The translations under genes and the position numbers were made by a program. Below, piece after piece: positions 17,637 through 26,674 of a stretch of 64,000 nt of DNA. The notes beneath the pieces are model-generated. The model had not been told where the DNA came from. It did not search any database and saw nothing but the letters and a program-made list of their open reading frames with translations. Within the stretch, counting starts at the first letter, position 1, and every line of letters begins with the position of its first letter. This stretch comes from CAVYWD01 sp963772225 (GTDB lineage: Bacteria > Myxococcota > Myxococcia > Myxococcales > UBA5297), in assembly GCA_963772225.1 (NCBI GenBank), contig CAVYWD010000001.1:434001-498000 (forward strand). Reading direction: 5' to 3'.

Positions 17637-19356
17637 ATGTCCGAGAACAAGCCCTCTGCACCCCCTCCGGCCGCCTCTCCGGTGGCTGCACCGCCAGCGC
17701 CGGCAGCCGCGCCCGAGAAGCCCAAGACCGTGAAGCTCACAGTCGACGGCCTCGCGGTCGAAGTGCCGCCCGGCACGAATCTCATCGAAGCCGCGCGCTC
17801 GGTCGGCGTCCAGATCCCCTACTACTGCTACCACCCGAAGCTCTCCATCTCCGCCAACTGCCGCATGTGCTTGGTAGAGACCTCCAACGCCCCCAAGCCG
17901 GTCCCCGGCTGCCAGACCCCGGTGGCGGAGGGCATCACGGTCAAGACGACCACGCCGCGCATCAAGGACGTCCAGCGCTCGGTCCTGGAGCTCACCCTGC
18001 TGAACCACCCGGTCGACTGCCCCATCTGCGACCAGGCCGGCGAGTGCAAGCTGCAGGACTTCTACATGCGGTACGACTTCAAGCCCAGCCGGCTCACGGG
18101 CGCGAAGGTCCTCAAGAACAAGCGCCGGGTGCTGGGGCCCCTGGTCGTCCTCGACCAGGAGCGCTGCATCCTCTGCACCCGCTGCGTGCGCTTCATGCGC
18201 GAGGTCGCCAAAGAGCCGCAGCTCGCAGTGTTCGGCCGCGGCAATTACGAGGTCATCGACACCTTCCCCGACAAGCCGCTCGACTCGAACTACGCCGGCA
18301 ACACCGTGGACATCTGCCCGGTCGGCGCGCTCCTCAACCGCGACAACCGGTTCAAGGTGCGCTCGTACTTCCTGTCGACGACGCCGTCGGTCTGCACCGG
18401 CTGCTCGCGCGGCTGCTCCACCTTCCTCGACTTCTTCAACGGCGAGACCTACCGCTACCGGCCCCGCGAGAACGCGAGAATCAACGACGTCTGGATGTGC
18501 GACGTCGGCCGGCTCTCGTACAAGTACGTCGGCGCCGACCGCGCCCTCGAGCCGAAGATCGGCCGGACCGCCGAGGGCAAGGCCGCCTCCCGCCAGGAGG
18601 CGGTGCGCGCGGCCGCGGAGAAGCTGAAGAAGCACGCCGGCACCGACGCCCTGGCCTTCGTGGTCTCCCCGCTGGCCTCGGTCGAAGACTTGCTGGCCGC
18701 GTTCGCCGTGGCGCAGGGCGCCCTGCAGCTCAAGCGCGCCTTCGTCTCTGGCCGGCCCAACGCCGCCGGCGACAAGCTCCTGCTCCGCGAGGACCGGAAC
18801 CCCAACCGCAAGGCGCTGGAGTGGATAGCCCAAGCCTTCGGCTTCGAGCTCAAGAGCTTCGAGGAGCTCACCCGGCTGCTCGACTCGGACTCCATCAAGG
18901 CGGTCTGGGCAGTGGGCGCCGAGGTGCCGACCGACGCCGGCGTCGTGGCCTCGCTGCTCGCCAACGTGGAGACGGCGGTCATCCAGGCCATCAACCTGGG
19001 GCCGGTGAGCGGCATGGCCACGGTGCTCCTGCCGGCGGCTCCGCACTCCGAGACCCACGGGACGTTCGTCAACTTCGACGGCATCGCCCAGCGCTTCGTC
19101 GCGGCCTACGCGCCCAAGGGCGGGAGCCGCGCGCACTGGGAATGGGCGCTCGCGCTGTCGGCCGAGCTGGGCCTCAAGAATCGCAGCCCCGAGCGCCCGC
19201 GAGCTGTTCCTCGAGCTCGCGCCCAAGGTGCCCGAGCTCATGTCCTTCAAATGGGATGACGTCCCGCGCTTCCTGAAGCACGCGCGCGGAATTTGGGCGA
19301 TGCCGGCCGCGGCGGACGGGCGCCCGGTGGGCTACCGCGAGAGGAGCACTCCGTGA
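17637..19356 (+). CDS. nuoG: NADH-quinone oxidoreductase subunit G, frameshifted near its 3' end
   Basis: Iron-sulfur subunit of respiratory complex I. An Ala/Pro-rich leader (about 1-30) precedes a 2Fe-2S domain (PYYCYHPKL, NCRMCLVE), then the His/Cys cluster HPVDCPICDQAGEC, the ERCILCTRCVRF and DICPVGAL 4Fe-4S ligands, and a VCTGCSRGC cluster opening a truncated molybdopterin-type domain. ATG 17637 follows AAGGGGA. As sequenced, the frame ends at 19259 in an Arg-rich tail. Removing one extra base near 19195 restores ARELFLELAPKVPELMSFKW and a stop at 19354-19356 that overlaps the nuoH GTG by 4 bp, giving 572 residues. That coupling is strong support for the repair. The protein is much shorter than Escherichia coli NuoG (about 908). 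Confidence 0.9.
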
Positions 19357-20702
19357 AATTGCGGTTCGGAATCTTGGGGCTGGTGGTCGTCGGCGTCCCG
19401 GCGATCCTCTTCGCGCTCACCCTGGCCTTCTACGGCGCGGCCTTCGCGGGCGAGTCGCTCTTCAAGGGTGGCGGGAGCATCGTCAACATCTTCACCCTGG
19501 TGCTCGTCCTCGTCATGACCATCGCCGGCCTCCTGACGGTCGGCGACCGGAAGTGGGGCGCGGCGATGCAGGACCGCATCGGCCCGAACCGCGCGGCCAT
19601 CGGGCCCTTCCGGTTCGGCGGCATCCCGCACTTCATCGCCGACGCGATCAAGATGCTCTTCAAGGAGGACTTCATCCCCGAGAGCGCCAGCCGCCTGCTC
19701 TTCGGCATCGCCCCCGCGATGGTCTTCGCGCCGGTCATGGCGCTGTTCGCGGTCATCCCGGTGGCCCCGCCGGTCGACTTCTTCGGCAAGGGCGTCACGG
19801 TGGCCCTGCAGATCGCCAACCCGGACTTCGGCCTGCTCTACGTCTTCGCGCTGGGCTCGCTGGCCGTTTACGGCACGGCGCTCGCGGGCTGGGCGTCCAA
19901 CAACAAGCTCGCGCTCATGGGCGGCATGCGCGCCTCCGCCCAGATGATCAGCTACGAGGTCGCGCTCGGCCTCTCGGTCATCGGCCTGCTCGCCTGCTTC
20001 TCCACCCTCCGACTGGACCTCTTGGCGAACAGCCAGGCGACCTGGCTTTTCGGAGGCACCGGCGAGTTCGACGCCGGCATCCCGGCCTGGGGCATCCTGC
20101 TGCAGCCGGTGGGCTTCATCCTCTTCTTCACGGCGGCCTTCGCCGAGACCAAGCGCCCCCCCTTCGACATGCCCGAGGGCGAGAGCGAGATCGTCGGCTA
20201 CTTCGTCGAGTACTCCGGCATGCGCTTCGGCCTCTTCATGCTCCCGGAGTACGTGGAGATCGTCGTCCTCTCGGCCCTCATCACGGTGCTGTTCTTCGGC
20301 GGCTACCACCTTCCCTTCGGCGAGGCGTACCTCGGCAGGCAAGTGAGCCCGACCTGGTTGGCCGTCATCCTGGGCACGGTCTTCTGGCTGAAGACCCTGA
20401 CCATCGTCCTGCTCCAGCTTCTGGTGCGCTGGACCTTCCCGCGCTTCCGCTACGACCAGGTCCAGAAGCTCTGCTGGCGGATGCTCTTGCCCGTCGGCCT
20501 CGTCAACGTGTTCGTCACGGCGGCGCTGGTGCTCCTCGACCCGAGCTATCGACTGGCGGCGCTGGTGGGAGGCCTGGAGATCATCGCCCTGGTCATCTGG
20601 GTGTTCGCCGGCAAGCCCGCCGCCGAGCCCTCGGCCGCTCACGATGCGCACGGCTCGCATGGCGGGGGCGCTGACCTGGCCCACGCGCACGGCTCGCATT
20701 AG
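19353..20702 (+). CDS. nuoH: NADH-quinone oxidoreductase subunit H
   Basis: Membrane subunit of complex I that forms the quinone site with NuoB/D/I. The 449-residue protein has eight or more hydrophobic segments. Hallmarks are DRKWGAAMQDRIGPNRA in the first loop and the highly conserved FAETKRPPFDMPEGESEIVGY and EYSGMRFGLFMLPEY block. GTG 19353 overlaps the repaired nuoG stop (GTGA). The last 25 residues are unusual: a His/Gly/Ala-rich tail with six His residues, absent from typical NuoH. nuoI follows after 77 bp. Function depends on the remaining nuo genes, which are not in this window. Confidence 0.95.
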   Translation: MKLRFGILGLVVVGVPAILFALTLAFYGAAFAGESLFKGGGSIVNIFTLVLVLVMTIAGLLTVGDRKWGAAMQDRIGPNRAAIGPFRFGGIPHFIADAIKMLFKEDFIPESASRLLFGIAPAMVFAPVMALFAVIPVAPPVDFFGKGVTVALQIANPDFGLLYVFALGSLAVYGTALAGWASNNKLALMGGMRASAQMISYEVALGLSVIGLLACFSTLRLDLLANSQATWLFGGTGEFDAGIPAWGILLQPVGFILFFTAAFAETKRPPFDMPEGESEIVGYFVEYSGMRFGLFMLPEYVEIVVLSALITVLFFGGYHLPFGEAYLGRQVSPTWLAVILGTVFWLKTLTIVLLQLLVRWTFPRFRYDQVQKLCWRMLLPVGLVNVFVTAALVLLDPSYRLAALVGGLEIIALVIWVFAGKPAAEPSAAHDAHGSHGGGADLAHAHGSH

Positions 20703-20779
20703 CGCTGCTTATCTGTAGAGCTTCTACGCGCTGAGCGCCCGTCGAAGCCCGCTGCCGCTCGGAAAGGATCGTTCGCACC

Positions 20780-21445
20780 GTGGCCTACCGAATCCCCCAA
20801 GACACGCCGATGACCACCGAGGAGAGGATCTACCTCCCCGAGGTCATCCGCGGCATCGTCATCACCACCAAGCACTTCCTGCAGAACATCTTCGGGCAGC
20901 GCGACTCGTCCACCGACGTCCTGAACCGGACCGGCATCGCCAAGATCTCGACGGTCGAGTACCCCGAAGAGCGCATCCCTTACCCCGCCGGCTATCGGGG
21001 CCTCCATCGGCTGGTGCCGAGGGAGGACGGCAAGCCTCGCTGCGTCGCCTGCTACATGTGCGCGACGGCCTGCCCGGCGCAGTGCATCTACATCGAGGCC
21101 GCGGAGTACCCAGCGGACGCTGCGCAGAAGGAGGACGCGGTCATCGAGAAGTACCCGTCCAAGTTCGTCATCGACGAGCTGCGCTGCGTGGTCTGCGGCT
21201 TCTGCGTCGAGGCCTGCCCCAAGGACGCCATCCGGATGGATCGCTTCCAATACGACACGCAGTGGCACGCGCCCCCTGGGTACACCCGTCCCTCCTTCCT
21301 CTGGGACACCCTGCGGCTGCTCAAGGGCCCGGCGGTGGCGCACCCGTCCGACCCCTGGCTCAAGCGCACGAGCTCCGCGGCGCCGCCGGCGCACAAAGAG
21401 GCCCACACGCGCATCGGCGAGGGCCACAATCACCATCACCCGTAG
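20780..21445 (+). CDS. nuoI: NADH-quinone oxidoreductase subunit I
   Basis: Peripheral-arm subunit of complex I carrying clusters N6a and N6b. The 221-residue protein has two 4Fe-4S motifs, CVACYMCATACPAQC and CVVCGFCVEACP, each followed by the usual Pro. The N-terminal helix region (about 15-40, GIVITTKHFLQNIF) packs on the membrane. GTG 20780 is the start giving the normal N-terminus. The C-terminus is extended by about 40 residues and ends in a His-rich stretch (EGHNHHHP), echoing the NuoH tail. Two strong hairpins lie just downstream and probably end the nuo transcript. Confidence 0.95.
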   Translation: MAYRIPQDTPMTTEERIYLPEVIRGIVITTKHFLQNIFGQRDSSTDVLNRTGIAKISTVEYPEERIPYPAGYRGLHRLVPREDGKPRCVACYMCATACPAQCIYIEAAEYPADAAQKEDAVIEKYPSKFVIDELRCVVCGFCVEACPKDAIRMDRFQYDTQWHAPPGYTRPSFLWDTLRLLKGPAVAHPSDPWLKRTSSAAPPAHKEAHTRIGEGHNHHHP

Positions 21446-21460
21446 CTTTGGCCGGCCTCC

Positions 21461-21515
21461 GCCGGGGGCTCAAGCCCCCGGCTAGTCTTACGAAGCCGGC
21501 TGAAAGCCGGCTTCG
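21461..21515. repeat. Tandem perfect hairpins after nuoI (terminator or REP-like)
   Basis: Two perfect inverted repeats side by side. The first (21461-21482) pairs GCCGGGGGCT with AGCCCCCGGC around a 2-nt loop. The second (21491-21515) pairs CGAAGCCGGCT with AGCCGGCTTCG around GAA. Neither has a trailing T-run, so they may end transcription only weakly, or may be dispersed REP-type elements. They sit 15 bp after the nuoI stop. Confidence 0.75.
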
Positions 21516-21816
21516 GTTCGGAGGGGAGTCGTCGGAATGAGCCCAGAGCCGGCCCAGCAAACGAGCGTGCGTCACCTACCCTAGAGCGACAGGCATTGCC
21601 CCGAGCGTTGCCCGCCGGCGGCTCGCGAGCGCACCACTTCCGCTTCACTCAAAACCCTTCGGCACCGCTTTCGGGCGAGCGAAACCCAGGGGCTTCGAGC
21701 ACCTCCACCGGCGTCTCTCGGCTTCGCCCAAACGCCGCTCGGCGCGGGCGAAAGTCGAGGTAAGGTGCGGCGGCGGCGATCTTCCTCTCTTCTGACCCCT
21801 CGCCCGCCCCAATCCC
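21516..21816. other. Intergenic region upstream of thrA
   Basis: About 300 bp between the nuoI hairpins and thrA. I see no leader peptide rich in Thr/Ile codons and no attenuator-like pair of hairpins of the enterobacterial thr type. No promoter could be assigned with confidence. Confidence 0.4.
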
Positions 21817-24360
21817 ATGGCCCGATCCCCTCTCCAGGTCTTCAAGTTCGGCGGCACTTCGGTCGCGACCCCCGAGGCCCTTCGCCTGGCCCTCGCGCGC
21901 ATCCAGGAGGCGGCCCCGCGGGTCGTCGCCGTCGTCTCGGCGATGAGCGGCGTCACCGACCTCCTGCTCGAGGCGGCGCGCTCGGCCCGCAGCGGCAACC
22001 CCCAGCGCTCGCGCCAGGCCGCCGACGCGTTCCTCGCGCGCCACCGCAATCTCGTCGCGGCGCTCATCACCCGGCGGCCGGTCCGAGCCGAGCTCGACGG
22101 CATGCTGGAGGCGTCGACCGCGGAGCTCGCCTCCATCTGCGACAGCGTGGCGGTGCTGCGCGAGCTCACGCCCCGCACCCTCGACGCGGCCGCCGCGCGC
22201 GGCGAGCGGATGATGGCGCGCATCTTCGCGGCCTTCCTGGTCGAGCGCGGCGTGCCGGCAACCTTCGTCGACGCCGCGGACGTCATCATCACCGAGCGGC
22301 GCCATGACGGCCTCTGGCCCGACCTCCCGAAGTGCGAGCAGGCGGCCAAGAAGACCTTGCGCGCCGTCCTCAAGCAGGGGCGCGTGCCGGTCATGCCGGG
22401 CTTCATCGGCCAGGGCCCCGACGGCGAGGTGGCCACGCTGGGGCGCGGCGGCACCGACTTCTCCGCGTCCATCGCCGCGGCCATCGTCGGCGCCGACAGC
22501 GTCACCCTCTTCAAGGACGTCGATGGCCTGATGACCGCCGACCCCAAGGCGGTGCCCGACGCGCGCGTGCTGCCGGAGCTGCACTACCGCGAGGCGGCGG
22601 AGCTGGCCTACTACGGCGCCAAGGTCCTGCACCCCAGGACCATGGTGCCCCTCGTTTCCAAGCGCATTCCGCTGTTCATCAAGAACAGCTTCAACCCGGG
22701 CTTCTCGGGCACGCGCGTAGCGCACGACGTGGGCGCGGGCAGCTACCCGGTCAAGGCGCTCACCGCCATCCAGGCCCAAGCGCTGGTCTCGGTCGAGGGC
22801 AGCGGCATGATGGGCGTGCCGGGCATCGCCGCGCGCACCTTCGTCGCTCTCTCCAAGGCCGGCCACTCGGTGACCATGATCAGCCAGGCCTCCAGCGAGG
22901 CCTCCATCTGCTTCGTCGTCCCCCAGAGCGAGTCCGACGACGCCCAGCGCGCGCTCCAGCGGGAGTTTGCCGAAGAGCTGGAGAGCGGGCTCATCGACCG
23001 GGTGCGCGTCCAGCGGCCGGTGGCGCTGGTGGCGGTGGTGGGCCTGGGCATGGCCGGCCGGCCCGGCATTGCGGCGCGGGCCACGGCCCCGCTCGCGCGC
23101 GAGAAGGTGAATATCCTGGCCATGGCGCAGGGCTCCTCGGAGCTCAACATCACCGTCGCCATGGAGCAGAAGGACTGCGCGCGCGGCCTGAAGGCGCTCC
23201 ACCAGGAGTTCCAGCTCGAGCGGCTGCGACCGCTGCCGGAGACGCACGGGCGGGTGGCCTCGGTGGCCATCTTCGGGCTCGGGCAGATCGGCCGGGCGCT
23301 GGCCCGGCAGCTCATGACCCAGGAGCGCTACTTCCGCCACGGCCTGGGCCTGGAGATCCGCTGCGTCGCCGCGTCGGACCGCACCGGGATCAAGACGTCC
23401 GAGGCCGGCTTCGACGACGAGGCGCTCGAGGATCTCTGCGCGCACAAGGAGAAGCGCAAGCCGCTCTTCCCGCGCCAGAAGCCGCTGGACCTGGCAGGCA
23501 TCCGGGAGAAGCTGCGGGCCGAGCTCTTCCCGCTGGCCCTCCACCGCCCCGTCTTCGTCGACGCCACCGCGCAGGACGACGCGGCCCTCATCCACGAGGC
23601 CTTGCAGAAGGGCTTCCACGTCGTGCTGGCGAACAAGGTGCCGCTCGCCGCGCCCCAGGCCGAGTACGACGCCCTGCACGCCATCGCGCGGGAGAAGGGC
23701 GTCTCTCTGCGCTACGAGGCGACCGTCGGCGCCGGCCTCCCAGTGCTCGACACGCTGGCCAAGCTGAAGGAGGCCGGCGACGGGGTCGAGACCGTGCTCG
23801 GCTGCCTGTCGGGGACGCTCGGCTACCTCATGACGGCGCTGGAGGAAGGCGTCAGCTTCTCGGAGGCCGTCCGGGCGGCGCACAAGCTCGGCTACACCGA
23901 GCCCGACCCCAAAGAAGACCTGTCGGGCATGGACGTCGCGCGCAAAGCGCTGATCCTGGCGCGGACCATCGGCCACAAGCTGGACCTGGCGGACATCGCA
24001 GTGGAGCCGCTGTTCCCGCCGGAGATCGGCAAGCTGTCGGCCCAGGAGTTCCTGGCGCGCGCCCCCGAGCTCGACGCCGACTTCGCCCGGCGCGTCGACG
24101 CCGCTCGAAAGAAGAAACAGGTGCTGCGGTACGTGGCGCGCATCACCCGCGGCGAGATCCGCGTGGGGCTCGAATCGGTGCCCGAGGGTTCGCCCATCGG
24201 CCGGCTGCGCGGGCTGGACAACCAGGTGGTCCTCTACACCTCGCGCTACAAGCAGAACCCGCTGGTGGTCACCGGGCCGGGCGCGGGCGCCGAGGTCACC
24301 GCGGCCGGCGTGCTCAACGACATCGTCGCCATCGCCAGCCGCCAGGAATCGCGGCGGTGA
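21817..24360 (+). CDS. thrA: Bifunctional aspartokinase / homoserine dehydrogenase
   Basis: Catalyses the first and third steps of the aspartate route to threonine and methionine. The 847-residue size fits a fused enzyme. Residues about 1-285 are the aspartokinase (KFGGTSVATPEALR at the start; GRGGTDFSAS phosphate loop). Two ACT regulatory regions follow (about 320-470), where threonine normally gives feedback control. Residues about 480-845 are homoserine dehydrogenase, with the nucleotide-binding IFGLGQIGRAL, the substrate segment GAGLPVLDTLAKL and the metal/catalytic region including EDLSGMDVARK. The stop overlaps thrB by 4 bp (GTGA), showing translational coupling. No thrC is in the window. 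Confidence 0.96.
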   Translation: MARSPLQVFKFGGTSVATPEALRLALARIQEAAPRVVAVVSAMSGVTDLLLEAARSARSGNPQRSRQAADAFLARHRNLVAALITRRPVRAELDGMLEASTAELASICDSVAVLRELTPRTLDAAAARGERMMARIFAAFLVERGVPATFVDAADVIITERRHDGLWPDLPKCEQAAKKTLRAVLKQGRVPVMPGFIGQGPDGEVATLGRGGTDFSASIAAAIVGADSVTLFKDVDGLMTADPKAVPDARVLPELHYREAAELAYYGAKVLHPRTMVPLVSKRIPLFIKNSFNPGFSGTRVAHDVGAGSYPVKALTAIQAQALVSVEGSGMMGVPGIAARTFVALSKAGHSVTMISQASSEASICFVVPQSESDDAQRALQREFAEELESGLIDRVRVQRPVALVAVVGLGMAGRPGIAARATAPLAREKVNILAMAQGSSELNITVAMEQKDCARGLKALHQEFQLERLRPLPETHGRVASVAIFGLGQIGRALARQLMTQERYFRHGLGLEIRCVAASDRTGIKTSEAGFDDEALEDLCAHKEKRKPLFPRQKPLDLAGIREKLRAELFPLALHRPVFVDATAQDDAALIHEALQKGFHVVLANKVPLAAPQAEYDALHAIAREKGVSLRYEATVGAGLPVLDTLAKLKEAGDGVETVLGCLSGTLGYLMTALEEGVSFSEAVRAAHKLGYTEPDPKEDLSGMDVARKALILARTIGHKLDLADIAVEPLFPPEIGKLSAQEFLARAPELDADFARRVDAARKKKQVLRYVARITRGEIRVGLESVPEGSPIGRLRGLDNQVVLYTSRYKQNPLVVTGPGAGAEVTAAGVLNDIVAIASRQESRR

Positions 24361-25286
24361 TCCGCTCGGCGACCGCGCTCGCCCCAGCGACGGTCGGCAA
24401 CGTCGGGCCCGGCTTCGACGTGCTCGGGCTCGCGGTCGAGGGGCTCTTCGACACCTGCCGGCTGGAGCTCGCCCCGGGCGGGAACGACGAGGTGGTCGAG
24501 GTCTCGGGGCGGGACGCCGACCTCGTCCCGCGGGACCCGAAGAAGAACTGCGCCAGCGCCGCGGCCCGCGCGCTGCTCGACGCGGCCGGCGAGCGAGGCG
24601 GCGCACGCCTCTGGCTCCACAAGGGCTTGCCCATCGCCGGCGGCCTGGGCGGCAGCGGCGCCAGCAGCGTCGCCGGGGCCTTGGCCGCGGCCGGCGCGCT
24701 GGGCCTGGACCTCGTGGCCGCGCGGGACCAGCTCCTCGCCGCGGCGCTGGAGGGCGAAGGCGCGGCTGCCGGGCGCATCCCGGACAACGTCGCGCCGTGC
24801 CTTTTGGGCGGGCTCGTCTTGTGTCGCTCGGTCGACCCCCTGGACGCCGTGAAGGTGCCGGTGCCCGCGGACTGGCACGTGGCGCTCGTCACCCCGGCCG
24901 TGCGGGTGGAGACCAAGGCGGCGCGCGCGGTGCTCCCCGACTCGTGGGATCGCGCGAGCTGGGTCCGGCAGATGGCGAACACCGCGGCGCTGACCCTGGC
25001 GTTCGCCACGGGCGACGCCGCGCTCCTGCGCCGGGCCCTGGACGACCGCTTCGCCGAGCCGCGCCGGGCGGCGCTGATCCCGCGTTTCGCCGAGGTGAAG
25101 GCGGCCGCGCTCGCCGCCGGAGCGCTCGGCGCGTCCATCAGCGGATCGGGGCCGACGGTGTTTGCCATCGCGGCCGATCGGCCCTTGGCCGAGCGGTGCG
25201 CGCGAGCCATGCAGAGGGCGTTCGGCGACGTCGCCTGCGCGACGCACGTGGGGGCCATCGCCAAGGGCGGCGCGAGGTTGCTGTGA
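24357..25286 (+). CDS. thrB: Homoserine kinase (GHMP family)
   Basis: Phosphorylates homoserine to O-phosphohomoserine. The 309-residue cytoplasmic protein shows the GHMP kinase layout: N-terminal strand with NVGPGFDVLGLAVEG, the phosphate-binding loop GLPIAGGLGGSGASS, and a C-terminal GASISGSGPTVFAI motif. The GTG start at 24357 overlaps the thrA stop; it is the only start that keeps the conserved N-terminal strand. The thrA-thrB pair is a normal threonine operon minus thrC. A second enzyme that can make O-phosphohomoserine, ThrH, is encoded 2.4 kb downstream on the other strand. Confidence 0.95.
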   Translation: MIRSATALAPATVGNVGPGFDVLGLAVEGLFDTCRLELAPGGNDEVVEVSGRDADLVPRDPKKNCASAAARALLDAAGERGGARLWLHKGLPIAGGLGGSGASSVAGALAAAGALGLDLVAARDQLLAAALEGEGAAAGRIPDNVAPCLLGGLVLCRSVDPLDAVKVPVPADWHVALVTPAVRVETKAARAVLPDSWDRASWVRQMANTAALTLAFATGDAALLRRALDDRFAEPRRAALIPRFAEVKAAALAAGALGASISGSGPTVFAIAADRPLAERCARAMQRAFGDVACATHVGAIAKGGARLL

Positions 25287-25535
25287 CGAGCTCTTCCGCG
25301 GCCGCGGGCGCGCGGGATGAACGCCACGAGGCCCGGCTGCGGAGGCTGCCGTCGGAGAGGCTCCGCCACCAGCGTGAGCGCATCGCCGCGAAGGGTGGCC
25401 CCGCCGTCGTCATCGGCTCGCGTCGGCAATGACGCACCTGAGGCGTTGCTCGTCGCGTCTTTTGCGTACGGAACCATTGTCGAGCATACGACACCCTGCT
25501 AGCGTGCGCGCCCTTCGACCTGGGAGGAAACCTTC

Positions 25536-26645
25536 ATGCTTCGCGCGTTCGCCGCTGCGCTGGCGGTCTTTGAGGCCGCTGCGCCGAGCTTCTCACAGAC
25601 CTTCACAACCGAAGCCGCCGCGACCTACCTCGATTCGGCGAAGGCGGCGCTCGTCGTCGGCGCCGGGCCGTCCTCGGACGCGCTCTCGCAGGCGACCGCA
25701 TCGCTCGAGGGTGCGCTGCGGACGAGCGGTAAGCTGGACCTCGTCCTCAACGGAAAGACGCTGGGCGAGGTCGGCAGTCTCGACGACCAGGCCATCGTGA
25801 AGAAGTGCGCGGCGCTTCCCATCGAGCGGGTGGTCATCGTGCGGGTCTTCGAGAGCCCCGGAAAGCCCGCGCGCGCCGTCGCGACGCTGTACGACATGAA
25901 AGGCTCGATGACGACCGCCTTCACCGGCGTCGCCGGGGCGGCGCTCGCGGCCAAGGGCGGCCCGGCAGAGAATGCGCCGCCGAGCAGCGGCCTGAGCCAC
26001 AGCGCCGCCCAAGCCGTCCTCGAGACCGGCCCGGACAAGGCGACGTCAACCAGCCAACAGCAATACGACGAGCAGTACATCGGCTTTACGGATTTTGCGG
26101 TCTTATATCAAACGGGCCTCGTCGCGACCTGGAGCAAGCCCTTTCTCGGCAAGTACCAAAAGCCGCTCGATTTCGAGGACTTCTACACGAGGGTCGAGCG
26201 CCCCGATTTGGCGTCGAGCTATCAAACGCGAAAATGGGTTCGCATTGGGCTGTGGGGCGGGAGCATCGCCGTGACGACGGCGACCTTGATCGCCGTGCTC
26301 GCCTCTGTCGACAATGAAAGGTGCAATGCGCTTTCTGCCGACTTTAGCGCTTGTATGGATAGGCAATCCAAGGGCACGAGTTCCTCTGCAAGCATTGGCT
26401 TGGTCGGGTTGGGCATTGGAACCGTGCTCGCGGTCGTTCCCCTCTTCATCAATCCCCAGCCGATCGAAGCCGCCGATGCGCGGCGGCTCGCCGACGAGCA
26501 CAATCAGAAGCTCAAGTCGAAGCTTGGAATCGCGCAGGCCGAAAGTCCGTCCAGGTCGGCAAACCAAGAGCCAAGCCTCACGCTGAGCGTCGATTTCTTT
26601 GGAACCACGGGCGGCGGTGGTCTCGCGCTTCGAGGGAGCTTCTAG
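25536..26645 (+). CDS. Exported or envelope protein of unknown function with two hydrophobic segments
   Basis: I do not recognise a family. The 369-residue protein starts with a likely signal peptide (Ala/Leu/Phe-rich, cleaved near residue 21 after SFS or SQT). Residues about 35-140 are a mixed alpha/beta region with a short ATLYDMKG strand. Residues about 237-260 and 283-305 are hydrophobic and may be membrane segments flanking a loop with two Cys residues. The protein ends in Phe after a Gly-rich strand. A GGGAGGAAA ribosome site precedes ATG 25536. The protease gene starts 29 bp after its stop, so the two are likely one transcript and may act together in the envelope. Parts of this gene are richer in A/T than its neighbours. 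Confidence 0.75.
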   Translation: MLRAFAAALAVFEAAAPSFSQTFTTEAAATYLDSAKAALVVGAGPSSDALSQATASLEGALRTSGKLDLVLNGKTLGEVGSLDDQAIVKKCAALPIERVVIVRVFESPGKPARAVATLYDMKGSMTTAFTGVAGAALAAKGGPAENAPPSSGLSHSAAQAVLETGPDKATSTSQQQYDEQYIGFTDFAVLYQTGLVATWSKPFLGKYQKPLDFEDFYTRVERPDLASSYQTRKWVRIGLWGGSIAVTTATLIAVLASVDNERCNALSADFSACMDRQSKGTSSSASIGLVGLGIGTVLAVVPLFINPQPIEAADARRLADEHNQKLKSKLGIAQAESPSRSANQEPSLTLSVDFFGTTGGGGLALRGSF

Positions 26646-26674
26646 GAGCGCCGCCTCCTTCGGCCTTGGGCGCC

